Shown here: positions 19,956 to 29,636 of the stretch, piece by piece | Numbering within the stretch: position 1 is the stretch's first letter | Layout of the letters: the number at the start of each line of letters is the position of its first letter | DNA from: Bacillota bacterium | Lineage (GTDB): Bacteria; Bacillota; Clostridia; Acetivibrionales; DSM-1351 | Direction: 5' to 3' | Assembly: GCA_023431385.1 (NCBI GenBank) | Contig: JAEYWA010000167.1 | Span: forward strand, 1 to 64,000 | Length of the DNA stretch: 64,000 bases | Translations under genes and position numbers: made by a program | The notes under the pieces: generated by a model | The model's database searches: none | Told to the model about the DNA's origin: nothing | Seen by the model: only the letters and a program-made list of their open reading frames with translations

Positions 19956-21929
19956 TTAGTCAGGCCTGACACCATTATTCACCCAGTCAATAAATTGATT
20001 TTCTGTAATAATACTGATCCCCAGCTCCTTGGCCTTTTTATTCTTAGAGGAACCTGACAAATTATCGTTATTAATCAGGTAATTCGTTTTTGAAGTTACA
20101 GAACCTGTTACTTTTCCACCCTTTGCTTCAATTAATTCTTTCAATTCGTCCCGGTTTTTAAATTGCTCAACAGAACCAGTTATTACAAACACAAGGTTTT
20201 CAAATATCTGTTCGGTCTCTGTGATTATTATTTCTTCAAATTCGAGCTCCTTTAATAAATCCTCAACTATAAGCTGCTTCTTCCTGTCAGCAAAAAATCT
20301 GACATAAGCCTCCGCCATAACCTCGCCGACACCTCCGATTTCAATCAAGTCAGAGAATTTTGCATTCTGAATGGCATTCCAATCAAACTTAAAATATCTG
20401 CATATAAGTTTTGCATTTGATAAGCCTACGTTAGGTATACCAAGACTGTAAAGAAGTCTTACAACACTTGTATTTCTAGCTTTATTCACAGAAGCCACAA
20501 GTTTTTTGAAGGATTTTTCACCAAAACCTTCCATCTCTATTATTTCCTGTTTAAACTGATCAATATGAAAAATATCGGCTAGTTCCTTAATAAGTCCTTT
20601 TGCAATAAGCTTCTCGATTGTTGCTTCAGAAAGTCCCTCGATATTCATGGCGTCTCTGCTAACAAAATGAGTAAAGGACTTAATTTGTTTTGCCAAACAA
20701 TCATCGTTTAAGCAATAGAGAAACTTTACGCCGTTCTCCTGCCGTAATTCGGTTTCGCCGTGACAGACCGGGCAATGCTCTGGAATCTCAGCCATACCGC
20801 TTCTGGTTAAGTTTTCGGATATCTGAGGTATTATCATATTAGCCTTATATACTCCTATTGTATCGCCTACACCAAGCTGAAGACCTTCCATAATGCTTAT
20901 ATTATGGATGCTGGCTCTGCTTACTGTAGTGCCTTCAAGTTCTACCGGCTCAAATATTGCTATTGGGTTTATCAGACCTGTTCTAGATGCACTCCATTCA
21001 ATTTGAACAAGCTTGGTTTCCTTAATCTCGTCTCGCCATTTGAATGCGATTGAATCACGTGGGAATTTTGAGGTTGAACCAAGAGATTCCCCATATGCAA
21101 TGTTATCAAAAGTCAGTACAAGTCCATCCGACGGAAAATCATTATTCTCAACACGGTCCGAAAACCACTTTACTGTTTGTTCTATACTTTCTGAATTTAC
21201 TTCTTTAAATTCTACAGTATCAAACCCCTGACCCCCTAACCATTTCATCTGAGCAATTCTGGAATTGTTGTAATCGGCGTAATCGGCCTTTACCAGGGAA
21301 AATGCGAAGAACTGTACATTCCTATCAGAAGTTATCCTGTTGTTCAGCTGCCGGACAGAACCACTGCACAGGTTACGGGGGTTTTTATATTTTGCATTTA
21401 CATCTTCAATTTCATTATTAATTTTTATGAAATCAGAATAGCGAATAATAGCTTCTCCTCTTAATACAAGTGTATCCTTGTAGGCAATATTCATTGGAAG
21501 ATTTTTAAACACCTTGGCATTATTGGTAATAACTTCACCAATCTCCCCACTCCCTCTGGTTACAGCTTTTACAAGATTCCCGCCCTCATAGGTCAAAACT
21601 ATAGTCAAGCCATCCAGCTTCCAGGACAGGACACCCGTCTGACTGCCAAGCCAGTCTCTCAGTGCTGATATGTCCTTGGTTTTATCAAGTGAAAGCATGG
21701 GTTTTTCATGACGTTCCTTCGGAAGGTTTGACAGAACTTCGTATCCTACATGAATGGTCGGACTGTTTGACAAAACAATGCCTGTTTCCTTTTCCAATTC
21801 CACAAGTTCATCATACAGTCTGTCGTATTCAATATTTGGCATAATCTCCCGGTCTTCCTGATAATATGCCTTGGCAGCCTGATTTAATATTTCAATTTTA
21901 TCCTTCATAATCTGAAGTTTATTATTCAT
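19956..21929 (-). CDS. ligA: NAD-dependent DNA ligase
   Basis: 657 residues, near the usual ~670. Domain order: Ia (YYQEDREIMPNIEYDRLYDEL near 20), adenylation domain with nucleophile Lys in SWKLDGL near residue 100, OB fold, four-Cys zinc finger (CPVCHG...CLNDDC near 400), helix-hairpin-helix repeats (~440-570) and a C-terminal BRCT (VFVITGSVEQF, SKTNYLINND). The residues before KLDG lack the usual acidic position, and domain Ia departs from the common sequence, so it could be a second, divergent LigA rather than the housekeeping enzyme. Start supported by GGAG. Downstream of the M50-like gene. Confidence 0.9.
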   Translation of the reverse strand: MNNKLQIMKDKIEILNQAAKAYYQEDREIMPNIEYDRLYDELVELEKETGIVLSNSPTIHVGYEVLSNLPKERHEKPMLSLDKTKDISALRDWLGSQTGVLSWKLDGLTIVLTYEGGNLVKAVTRGSGEIGEVITNNAKVFKNLPMNIAYKDTLVLRGEAIIRYSDFIKINNEIEDVNAKYKNPRNLCSGSVRQLNNRITSDRNVQFFAFSLVKADYADYNNSRIAQMKWLGGQGFDTVEFKEVNSESIEQTVKWFSDRVENNDFPSDGLVLTFDNIAYGESLGSTSKFPRDSIAFKWRDEIKETKLVQIEWSASRTGLINPIAIFEPVELEGTTVSRASIHNISIMEGLQLGVGDTIGVYKANMIIPQISENLTRSGMAEIPEHCPVCHGETELRQENGVKFLYCLNDDCLAKQIKSFTHFVSRDAMNIEGLSEATIEKLIAKGLIKELADIFHIDQFKQEIIEMEGFGEKSFKKLVASVNKARNTSVVRLLYSLGIPNVGLSNAKLICRYFKFDWNAIQNAKFSDLIEIGGVGEVMAEAYVRFFADRKKQLIVEDLLKELEFEEIIITETEQIFENLVFVITGSVEQFKNRDELKELIEAKGGKVTGSVTSKTNYLINNDNLSGSSKNKKAKELGISIITENQFIDWVNNGVRPD

Positions 21930-21995
21930 TTCCGCTCTCCTTTAAGTCTTTAATTACATGTTAAACTTTTAATTATCAAACTGGTAAAATAAACA

Positions 21996-22706
21996 CTAAT
22001 ACTTTTTCACTGACCGGCCTGTTCTCCTATTGCTCCTTAACAAAACCCGGTAAACAGCAAACAGTGAAGCTGCCAACCATAATATGCCCCAAACTACAGC
22101 CGGTATATGTGTTAGCCGGGATAACAGCACGGCATCGGTAACTGGCATTTCCCCCAGACTGAAAAATCCAAAAAGGTTATTGACTTGCAACAAAACAGTA
22201 TCAACAAAGGTATCATAAATTGCATATGTAACACTTCCGATACCTATTATTTCAATCACCCAGTCATGTAATTTTTCATTCTGAACCATATATATAATAA
22301 TTGCAAAGGCTGCAAATATTACTGAATACAGCATTGTAAACGATATTATTCCGGAGTATTTAAAGGTTACCCCAAGAAATATTATCGCTATTAATCCGAT
22401 TATGTATTTCTTAAATTTGGTGTTTTTCAATAATAATATGCCAATTGCAAACAGAACACTTCCGAGATATCCTCCATTTGCAATAAGAAAGGCCGACAGC
22501 CAATCCTTGGGCAGAGAAGTTACATGACCACTTTCATTGAAATATATACTTAACCCCGTAATACTGCTTCCAGTAACTGCGGCCATAAAAGCATGCCCAA
22601 GCTCATGCAAAAATACGGTAAACAGCTTTATGGGTTTGATGATGATAGTATTCCATAAGCCTAAAAGAACTACAAGTATAATTAGTACTCTCCAGGTCTG
22701 TTTCAT
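21996..22706 (-). CDS. M50-like integral membrane protein (HELGH)
   Basis: 236 residues with about six TM helices. FLHELGHAFMAAVTG is a zinc-type HExxH in a membrane helix, as in the M50B-like family; no clear NPDG-like second motif could be found, so protease activity is unproven. Ends with a basic tail (RSNRRTGRSVKKY). Lies between gpr and ligA, all minus strand. Confidence 0.8.
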   Translation of the reverse strand: MKQTWRVLIILVVLLGLWNTIIIKPIKLFTVFLHELGHAFMAAVTGSSITGLSIYFNESGHVTSLPKDWLSAFLIANGGYLGSVLFAIGILLLKNTKFKKYIIGLIAIIFLGVTFKYSGIISFTMLYSVIFAAFAIIIYMVQNEKLHDWVIEIIGIGSVTYAIYDTFVDTVLLQVNNLFGFFSLGEMPVTDAVLLSRLTHIPAVVWGILWLAASLFAVYRVLLRSNRRTGRSVKKY

Positions 22707-22794
22707 GCTGACACTCCATTCAGTTAATATCTGCTTTAAATTATACCTTGCAAAGGACTAAAAGGAAAGATGTTCTTTTCGTTTGCAAATAAGC

Positions 22795-22821
22795 AGAAAG
22801 GCTTGCAGAGCAAGCCTTTCT
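22795..22821 (-). terminator. 12-bp hairpin after gpr
   Basis: AGAAAGGCTTGC and GCAAGCCTTTCT around a 3-nt loop, exact. Following minus-strand sequence (GCTTATTTG) is only weakly T-rich. Likely the end of the gpr transcript. Confidence 0.6.
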
Positions 22822-22927
22822 GAACTATCATCATCCATTGTTCTTATTATTATTCTCTTCATATAATAACTCTTAATTATTCACTTTAATATTTACACAA
22901 ATTTGTTTCTTCTTTATCCAATTTTTA

Positions 22928-23935
22928 CTACATCAAATATTTCCCCATATCCTCCATGCCAATACCTTCATGCAAAGCCATATTCAACCCATTTGCAACA
23001 ACCTTGGAAACCCTGCTTATAATATCATCTATTTCCTTGGGAGTTACAATAAGATGACCTACAAAGGGGTTAAGCGCCTGCTTTATAAGCTCATACTTTT
23101 CCTCCCTGTCTATATTCTTAAGCGTATTATAAAAGCTGGAATCCGACGGCGCCTCCTTTATCAAACTGTCAATTATTAGATCCATAGCGTCATTAGTAAG
23201 GGTTGCAGCGTCAACTACAGTAGGGACACCAATGGCCACAACAGGCATACCAAGAGTAGCCTTGCTGAGTTCCATTCTTTTGTTGCCTACTCCACCGCCG
23301 GGCGCTATACCCGTATCAGCTATCTGAATAGTTGTACTTACGCGTTCCATGCTTCGTGCAGCAAGAGCATCAATTGCAATTAAGGCATCCGGCTTTACTC
23401 TCTCAACCACACCCTTTACTATTTCACCAGTTTCAATACCAGTGATACCCATAACACCAGGGGATATAGCACACACCGGTCTGACCCCTTCATCTACATG
23501 TTCGGGGACATATTCCAGAAGGTGTTTTGTAACCATTAAATTTGATATGACCTTTGGACCTATGGCATCAGGGGTTACATTCCAATTACCAAGACCAACA
23601 ACCAGCGTAGTAGAATCTGGTTTCAAGTTCAGAATCGATTTTAATTCCTTAGCCAAAGTATCGATTGTTTTCTGATTTACTTCGGCATTATTATCCTTTA
23701 GTTGCGGAACCTCAAGAGTGATGTAGTTTCCCATAGGCTTCCCTATGGACTGTTCTCCGGTAGGAGAAGTAATCCTTACCCTTGTAACCTTAACATCATC
23801 ATCTCCAGCGTTTTCAACCTCAACACCCGGGGGTGTTTTATGTTCAGCAGCCTGCTCCCTTGCCTGACTGCTGTTCATAAATATTTCATGAGCTTCAATA
23901 ACAAGATCTGTACGCCTATTCGTTAAATTTACCAT
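22928..23935 (-). CDS. gpr: Germination protease (GPR endopeptidase)
   Basis: 335 residues. Degrades small acid-soluble spore proteins during outgrowth; made in the forespore as a zymogen that cleaves itself. Seen: N-terminal RRTDLVIEAHEIF, which resembles the SASP cleavage site and marks the propeptide boundary, LVVGLGNWNVTPDAIGPKV and GIAPGGGVGNKR. Head-to-head with rpsT, an arrangement also known in Bacillus. Marks the organism as an endospore former. Confidence 0.96.
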   Translation of the reverse strand: MVNLTNRRTDLVIEAHEIFMNSSQAREQAAEHKTPPGVEVENAGDDDVKVTRVRITSPTGEQSIGKPMGNYITLEVPQLKDNNAEVNQKTIDTLAKELKSILNLKPDSTTLVVGLGNWNVTPDAIGPKVISNLMVTKHLLEYVPEHVDEGVRPVCAISPGVMGITGIETGEIVKGVVERVKPDALIAIDALAARSMERVSTTIQIADTGIAPGGGVGNKRMELSKATLGMPVVAIGVPTVVDAATLTNDAMDLIIDSLIKEAPSDSSFYNTLKNIDREEKYELIKQALNPFVGHLIVTPKEIDDIISRVSKVVANGLNMALHEGIGMEDMGKYLM

Positions 23936-23966
23936 GTAATTTATCCTTTCAAAAATAATAACTTAG

Positions 23967-23997
23967 TAACATATACTCTGTATTATTTCTAATATAC
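23967..23997 (-). promoter_or_regulatory. Possible SigG-type promoter of gpr
   Basis: Minus strand GTATA (23993-23997) and TATGTTA (23967-23973) with 19 bp between, close to GHATR-N18-CATnnTA but with a T for the first C and 1 bp extra spacing. Proposed mainly because gpr is forespore-expressed in relatives. Confidence 0.35.
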
Positions 23998-24097
23998 GCT
24001 GTTTTTAGTATTGGGTATTTTATGTCATTTATATATAAAATATGAAGAAATGATTTTAAAAAAAAGTATTTCAAAATAGAAAAATAAGGGTTAAGGC

Positions 24098-24126
24098 TTG
24101 CAATTTAAAAAAGTTCATGATAAAAT
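24098..24126 (+). promoter_or_regulatory. SigA-type promoter of rpsT
   Basis: -35 TTGCAA (24098-24103), 17-bp spacer, -10 TAAAAT (24121-24126). Gives a leader of about 95 nt before the TTG start, with a small CGGTTACTAACCG hairpin inside. Confidence 0.7.
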
Positions 24127-24227
24127 ATCATCTGTTATGGGCAAGAAGCGGTTACTAACCGATTAAATATTATTGATTTTTTTTGCTCACGTATTACGCG
24201 AATTTAGGCTCGCAGGAGGTGAATATT

Positions 24228-24485
24228 TTGCCAAATATAAAATCAGCAATAAAAAGAGTAAAGGTTACTGAGAGTAAGACTTTAAAGAATACTATCAGAA
24301 AGTCAGCTCTTAAGACTACTGTTAAGAAATGTAAAGAAGCTATTGCCAAAGGTGAGGGTGCTGCTGAAGCATACAAAGCAACTACCAAGGCTCTAGATAA
24401 AGCTGCAGCTAAGAACTTACTTCATAAAAACACCGCTGCGAGAAGAAAGTCCAGATTAGCAAAAGCTATAAATGCAGCTAAATAA
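24228..24485 (+). CDS. rpsT: Ribosomal protein S20
   Basis: 85 residues of a strongly basic, Ala/Lys-rich helical protein of the 30S subunit. The start is a TTG at 24228, with GGAGGTG ideally placed upstream, giving the usual N-terminus (M)PNIKSAIKRV; the in-frame upstream codons have no SD. Ends in SRLAKAINAAK, the conserved S20 tail. Followed by an intrinsic terminator. E. coli rpsT also uses a UUG start. Confidence 0.95.
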   Translation: MPNIKSAIKRVKVTESKTLKNTIRKSALKTTVKKCKEAIAKGEGAAEAYKATTKALDKAAAKNLLHKNTAARRKSRLAKAINAAK

Positions 24486-24502
24486 TTTTTGATAAAAACA
24501 AA

Positions 24503-24530
24503 AACTCAGGTTAATAACCCGAGTTTTTTT
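24503..24530 (+). terminator. Intrinsic terminator of rpsT
   Basis: AACTCAGG/CCCGAGTT stem with one mismatch, AATAA-type loop and a run of seven T. It lies between convergent rpsT and hemW. Confidence 0.8.
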
Positions 24531-24585
24531 GTTGCGCTTATTTTTTTATCACTGTGTTTTATGTTACGTTTTAATTGGTGCTTTA

Positions 24586-25728
24586 TTATACAAACTCTAT
24601 AAAAACCTGATTCGCAAGATCTAGTCCCTGGTTTGTCAGCTTAATTTTTCCACTTTCTGTTTCAATAAGCTGCTTTTTTTTCAACTTATCAATTTTATCA
24701 GCATAAGTAACAAAAATATCCTGATTAAACCTGTCTTCAAATTTTTCTTTACTCACGCCATCTATAAGCCTTAGTCCCAGAAACATATACTCTGCCATCT
24801 TTTCACAGAAATCTCTTACATATCTCTCTTCAACTGGCTTTTGACCTTTTGATAAATAATCTATATACCCTTCGATTGAAGCCTGATTTTCAAACCTTAT
24901 ATCCTGCAGGTAAGAATGTGCTCCAGCCCCCAAACCAAGGTATTCAATACAGTTCCAGTATATAAGGTTATGTTTGCATTCATAACCCTTCCTGGCAAAA
25001 TTAGAGAGTTCATAGTGGTTAAAACCTTTTTTCTTTAGAAAATCAATGGCGTAATGGTACATTTCCCTGTCCAGCTCATCGTCCATTTCTATGAGCTTGC
25101 CGATTTCCAGCATTTCACCGAATTTAGTACCCTCCTCTATTTTCAGATCGTATGCTGAAATATGTGTTAACTCAAGTTCTGTTAATACATCCAGAGTTTC
25201 TTTCCACTCCTCTAAAGTCTGTCCGGGTATACCAAATATTACATCAGCATTAATATTATCAAATCCTGCCTCTTTTGCCATTTTAACGCTGGAAATAAAA
25301 TCGCTTGTATTATGCTGTCTACCAAGATACTTCAAGAGATTTTCCTGACAAGCCTGAAGACCTATGCTTATTCTGTTGATTCCGTATTGTCTGTAAGCCT
25401 TTAGCTTTTCCTCAGTAAGTGTTCCGGGGTTGCTCTCAATAGTTATTTCGCAAGGTTCCGAAACATTATACCTCTCCCTTAAAAAATTTAGAAGCTCGCC
25501 TATGAATCTGTGCTCAACACAGGATGGAGTACCGCCTCCGATAAAAATAGTACCTATTTTGTTAAATACCATTTCATCTCGGTACAGATCGATCTCCTTC
25601 TTCATGCAGGCAAAATATTCTTCTGCCAAATCCAGTTTCCCAACGTAGGAATTAAAATCGCAATAATTACATTTTGAACCGCAAAAAGGAACATGAATAT
25701 AAAGACCGGTTTTATTCATAAGTGACAT
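24586..25728 (-). CDS. hemW: Radical SAM heme chaperone HemW
   Basis: 380 residues. Radical SAM motif CGSKCNYCDF near residue 16, GGGTPS near 65, and a C-terminal HemW domain. The HemN-type residues needed for coproporphyrinogen oxidation are not apparent, so chaperone HemW is favoured over HemN. ATG 25728 has AGGAG upstream. Convergent with rpsT. Confidence 0.9.
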   Translation of the reverse strand: MSLMNKTGLYIHVPFCGSKCNYCDFNSYVGKLDLAEEYFACMKKEIDLYRDEMVFNKIGTIFIGGGTPSCVEHRFIGELLNFLRERYNVSEPCEITIESNPGTLTEEKLKAYRQYGINRISIGLQACQENLLKYLGRQHNTSDFISSVKMAKEAGFDNINADVIFGIPGQTLEEWKETLDVLTELELTHISAYDLKIEEGTKFGEMLEIGKLIEMDDELDREMYHYAIDFLKKKGFNHYELSNFARKGYECKHNLIYWNCIEYLGLGAGAHSYLQDIRFENQASIEGYIDYLSKGQKPVEERYVRDFCEKMAEYMFLGLRLIDGVSKEKFEDRFNQDIFVTYADKIDKLKKKQLIETESGKIKLTNQGLDLANQVFIEFV

Positions 25729-25865
25729 ACCTTCATCTCCTTTTGGTAATATTTTGAATACTCCTGTATTTATACTACCATATCATGATATGGGATTCCA
25801 GTTATTGCTATACCATTTTTTTAAGATTTCTAAATCAAATTTTAAAAGCCAAGTATAACATATAT

Positions 25866-25893
25866 TTGACGACATAATCAAAAATAATATAAA
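25866..25893 (+). promoter_or_regulatory. Possible promoter of the MATE gene
   Basis: TTGACG (25866-25871), 16-bp spacer, TATAAA (25888-25893), about 120 bp before the ATG. A second TATACT-like -10 lies nearer the gene without a good -35. Confidence 0.4.
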
Positions 25894-26014
25894 TAAATAT
25901 CTTCAAAAATCCCCTGTTTATTTCCTAAAATACAATAAAAACTATAAAAATCTGTCTGTATTCTGATCTTCCCCTATGGTATACTGGATTTAATTCTAAA
26001 AAACGGTGATATAT

Positions 26015-27421
26015 ATGAAAAAGCTTACTAGAACTACTAATCAAAACAACATCATTACAGACAAAATTACAGATAAGACAAACACCTCTAGAGATTTCTA
26101 TAAAATGGCCTTCTCTCTGGTTATACCAATGGCAATTCAAAATCTTATAAATGTGGGAGTATCCTCCATAGATGTACTGATGCTTGGGAAAATCAGTGAA
26201 ACTGTTTTGTCGGCCGCTTCACTCGCAGGACAGGTTCAGTTTATCATGGTACTTATTTTCTTTGGGCTTACTTCGGGAGCTGCCGTATTGACGGCCCAGT
26301 ACTGGGGAAAAGGTGATAAGGAGAGTATAATCAAGATAATGGGGATCTGTATGAGATTTTCTCTTATAATATCGGTTTTTTTCACCTCAGTCGTTCTCAT
26401 ATTCCCTCATCAGGTAATGACCATATTTACGAATGAAGAGGACGTAATTATTGAGGGAGTTAAGTTCCTGAGAATTATTTCCCTGTCATATATATTTATG
26501 GCTGTTACAATGATATATCTGAATGTAATGAGAAGTGTCGAGAGGGTTGTGGTATCAACAGTTGTCTATCTTATATCATTAATCTCAAACGTAATTATAG
26601 CTGCTTGTCTTATATTCGGTTTATTTGGTTTACCCAAGCTGGGAATACAGGGGGCTGCTATTGCGACGCTGGCTTCAAGAGGAATTGAGCTTATTTGTGT
26701 AATAATATATGCACGCAAATTCAACGATGTTCTGAACTTTAAGCCTTCCAGCCTTCTGGTCAGGGATAAACTATTGTTTATGGATTTTTTAAGGTACTCA
26801 ATACCTGTAACGCTTAATGAACTTATGTGGGGTGCGGGGGTAGCGACAAACGCAATTGTTATAGGTCACCTTGGAAAGTCTGTTGTATCTGCAAATTCTG
26901 TGGCTCAGATAGCAAGACAGCTGGCCACCGTTATAGCCTTCGGCCTTGCTAATGCAACAGCAATCATTGTCGGAAAAGCCATTGGAGAAAATAATCTGGA
27001 AGCCGCCAGGGATTACTCCAAACGTTTTATCAAACTGAGTATTCTTGCGGGAATTGGCGGCGCGGCTATTATATTTGTTGCAAGGCCTGTTACAATGTCG
27101 GTGCTGAATCTGTCACCTGTTACTCAAGGCTACCTGTCAATAATGATGTTTGTAATGTCCTATTTTGTAATTGCTCAGGCTTTCAATACAACTCTGGTTG
27201 TCGGCGTTTTCCGCGCCGGAGGAGATACCAGATTCGGTCTGTTTCTGGATGTGGCAACCATGTGGGGCGGTTCAATATTTATCGGTGCTTTAGCTGCATT
27301 TGTGTTTAAATGGAGTGTACCTGTGGTCTATATTATTTTAATGAGTGACGAAATTATAAAAATACCTCTTTGTTTATACCGTTACAAGAGCAGAAAGTGG
27401 TTGAATAATGTTACGAGGTAA
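26015..27421 (+). CDS. MATE-family multidrug/sodium antiporter
   Basis: 468 residues from ATG 26015; the longer frame opens with a GTG that sits on the SD (GGTGAT). About twelve TM helices in two similar halves; PMAIQNLINVGVSSIDVLML and the ISVPVTLNELMWG-like second-half counterpart (RYSIPVTLNELMWG) mark the MATE fold. Exports cationic drugs or metabolites by Na+ or H+ exchange; substrate unknown. Its last 11 bp overlap the convergent DUF3788 gene. Confidence 0.92.
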   Translation: MKKLTRTTNQNNIITDKITDKTNTSRDFYKMAFSLVIPMAIQNLINVGVSSIDVLMLGKISETVLSAASLAGQVQFIMVLIFFGLTSGAAVLTAQYWGKGDKESIIKIMGICMRFSLIISVFFTSVVLIFPHQVMTIFTNEEDVIIEGVKFLRIISLSYIFMAVTMIYLNVMRSVERVVVSTVVYLISLISNVIIAACLIFGLFGLPKLGIQGAAIATLASRGIELICVIIYARKFNDVLNFKPSSLLVRDKLLFMDFLRYSIPVTLNELMWGAGVATNAIVIGHLGKSVVSANSVAQIARQLATVIAFGLANATAIIVGKAIGENNLEAARDYSKRFIKLSILAGIGGAAIIFVARPVTMSVLNLSPVTQGYLSIMMFVMSYFVIAQAFNTTLVVGVFRAGGDTRFGLFLDVATMWGGSIFIGALAAFVFKWSVPVVYIILMSDEIIKIPLCLYRYKSRKWLNNVTR

Positions 27422-27842
27422 GTTTAACCTTTATTTGAAGTAACTTAATAATGTCTTCTACCTCCTCTGCGGAAAAAGGCCTGTAATTAACCCAACCTCC
27501 GCCACCGCAGGGATACCTTTGTTTCCAAAGATTTAAAGTTTTAGGAAGTAATTTTGTAAGGTTGTTTTCCAAAACTTCCTTACCTTTACCGTTGATTTGA
27601 AGAAGAACGGTAAAACCTTGCTTTTCAAAAAATAAATAGCAAAGGTGTTTCGATTTACGGGAATATTTATAACCCCAGCCGTAATTATTTCCGAAAGGGA
27701 ATTTGAGTTCTTTGGATAAATCATATAAAGTCCTAAGCTTTGTTTCAAAATAATCTAGAAGTTGATAGATATCTTTCCCAACATAGTCACTTATGTCAGT
27801 TTCTGATGGTACTACTGCTTTATTTAGCATTCTTTCATACAT
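27411..27842 (-). CDS. DUF3788 family protein
   Basis: 143 residues. GWGYKYSRKSKHLCYLFFEK followed by FTVLLQINGK is the recognisable core of DUF3788, a small cytoplasmic family of unknown function. The tail runs into the convergent MATE gene by 11 bp. Spaced 37 bp after the acetyltransferase gene. Confidence 0.75.
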   Translation of the reverse strand: MYERMLNKAVVPSETDISDYVGKDIYQLLDYFETKLRTLYDLSKELKFPFGNNYGWGYKYSRKSKHLCYLFFEKQGFTVLLQINGKGKEVLENNLTKLLPKTLNLWKQRYPCGGGGWVNYRPFSAEEVEDIIKLLQIKVKLTS

Positions 27843-27879
27843 AGCCTTTCTCCTAAATGAATATTAAGCCCTCCCGATT

Positions 27880-28356
27880 TTATCTTAAAATTATTTCAAA
27901 CTCCAGCTCATGCTTAATTGGGATATTGTGCATCCCAATTAATGGGATGCCTGGCTTAAGCTTGCGAGATATTTCCATAGTATTTATATATGCAGCTTTT
28001 AATTCAAAACCTTTTATTTGATAAAACCTTATTGCATTTATGTCATCATTAGTTGTTATCAGCCATAGTCTTTTGCAATCTCTTTTTTTAGCTATTTCAA
28101 GTACTCCATTTATTAAAGCTGTCCCAATCCCTTTATTTTCTTCAAAGCTATTTAGGGTAACAATTTCACATTCCTCATTTTCTATATTATAAGTTACAAC
28201 TCCTTTTACTATCTCATCTTCAATGAAGAGAAATCCTGGTAAATTAGTTGTATCAATTATTTTGCCTCTTGATACTGATGGAGGGCAGTTCCACTCCTTC
28301 TTTAATATTTGATTTACGTTATCACGATATTTTTCACTTATTTTTTCTAAGCCCAT
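27880..28356 (-). CDS. GNAT-family N-acetyltransferase
   Basis: 158 residues. The ATG at 28356 is used because GGAG precedes it by about 7 nt; the upstream in-frame codon is a TTG that overlaps that SD. Motif A NKGIGTALINGVLEIAKKR binds acetyl-CoA, followed by LITTNDDINAIRFYQIKGFE. Acceptor unknown. Confidence 0.88.
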   Translation of the reverse strand: MGLEKISEKYRDNVNQILKKEWNCPPSVSRGKIIDTTNLPGFLFIEDEIVKGVVTYNIENEECEIVTLNSFEENKGIGTALINGVLEIAKKRDCKRLWLITTNDDINAIRFYQIKGFELKAAYINTMEISRKLKPGIPLIGMHNIPIKHELEFEIILR

Positions 28357-28417
28357 CTTTATCTCCAATCAAATATTTTTGCCCATTCTTTTAACCAAAT
28401 TACCAGTTAAATCGCTA

Positions 28418-28825
28418 TTACTTCTTCTCATTTTTCTTCTTGACATAAATATACCAGAAAATTCCAAACTTATCTACAACATTGGCACAACAAGAACTCC
28501 ATGGTAAAGGGCCTAATGGAAGTAGTATATTTGCGTCTTCTTTTAGTATATCATATGCTTTCTTTACTTCCTCTTCGGTTTCAAATTGAACACAAAAATT
28601 CATAGTTGGATAGTCTGTGGGAGAATATCTCTTTGCATTCTCAATACCGATTTCGCTCCTCGACTCACTCAAAGCTATCAGAAGTTCACCATCCATATAT
28701 AATTCGGCATGCATGAATGTACCATCTTCATTAGGTACATTATAGCCTAATTTAGCACCAAATGCTTTTTGGTAAAATTCTACAGCTTCCACACTTCCTT
28801 TAATATACGCTTGTAATCCTATCAT
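28418..28825 (-). CDS. VOC/PhnB-like glyoxalase-fold protein
   Basis: 135 residues. LQAYIKGSVEAVEFYQKAFG at the N-terminus, MHAELYMDGELLIALSES in the middle and WSSCCANVVDKFGIFWYI at the end give the PhnB-type VOC pattern. Likely a stress or small-molecule binding protein; no enzymatic role can be set. Confidence 0.85.
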   Translation of the reverse strand: MIGLQAYIKGSVEAVEFYQKAFGAKLGYNVPNEDGTFMHAELYMDGELLIALSESRSEIGIENAKRYSPTDYPTMNFCVQFETEEEVKKAYDILKEDANILLPLGPLPWSSCCANVVDKFGIFWYIYVKKKNEKK

Positions 28826-28851
28826 AAAAACATCCTCCTCTGGAATTTATT

Positions 28852-29445
28852 CTACATGGGCTTTAAGTTTTGATTAAGCCTACTAATTATTTTCTCAAGT
28901 CTTCTTTTTTTTGCATCATCAGATTTAGCATCAAAATATAGCGTGGCGTAGGTTTTTCTAACAGATGGTGCCATTGACATGAAATTTGTAAATGCCGGTT
29001 CGGTACCTTTTAATAGTTCCGATAAAGCGTTTATTTGTTCTTCCGAAATAGGTTCGAGCTTTGTAGCATCCCACCTCCCATTTTTCTTTGCTTCATCAAC
29101 TTTGATTCTGCCGAAATCAGTCATCAATCCTTTAGTATCAAGCTCCTTAACCAGCTTTTTATTTTTTTCGGACCACTTGCTTCCATTCCTTCTTTGTGAA
29201 AAATACTTAATATATTTTGAGTCATCAATACTTTTTATCTGACCATCAATCCAGCCAAAGCACAGCGCTTCTTCTAGAGCCTCACTGGCTTTAACCGTTC
29301 TAATATCGGGTTGTTTGCTAAATATTAACCACACTCCTTGGCTTGTAGTGCAATTATCTATTAACCAGTTTCTAAAATCAGTTCTGGTAGCAAACAAAAA
29401 TTCATTCAATTCACTCAACTCATTCACCAACCTCCACCTAATCAT
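28852..29445 (-). CDS. YdeI/OmdA family protein
   Basis: 197 residues. RTDFRNWLIDNCTTSQGVWL, EEALCFGWIDGQIKSID and YFSQRRNGSKWSEKN are the family core (bacteriocin-protection/YdeI-like). The first six to nine codons are uncertain: a GGTGGAGG tract lies inside them, so a GTG or TTG a few codons downstream may be the true start. Role unknown. Confidence 0.8.
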   Translation of the reverse strand: MIRWRLVNELSELNEFLFATRTDFRNWLIDNCTTSQGVWLIFSKQPDIRTVKASEALEEALCFGWIDGQIKSIDDSKYIKYFSQRRNGSKWSEKNKKLVKELDTKGLMTDFGRIKVDEAKKNGRWDATKLEPISEEQINALSELLKGTEPAFTNFMSMAPSVRKTYATLYFDAKSDDAKKRRLEKIISRLNQNLKPM

Positions 29446-29636
29446 TTTTTTAATTCACTCACATTAATTACTTCTATACCGTCTCTTTTATATTTGATAA
29501 TACCTCTTTAAGCCTAAACATATCAAGTGTCAGAACTGCATCCTTTATTGCCGTTACCTTGTAATTGCGGTTAACTTAATACAATTGCTAAACATAAAGC
29601 TAACCAAATAATATGCCTCTTTTTTATAAATCGCCC

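Noticed and set aside
29480..29560. Short minus-strand peptide ending LSNIKETV before the YdeI-like gene
   Set aside because: About 28 codons with a protein-like look, but no start, no SD and no recognised family; could be a gene scrap, too little to list.
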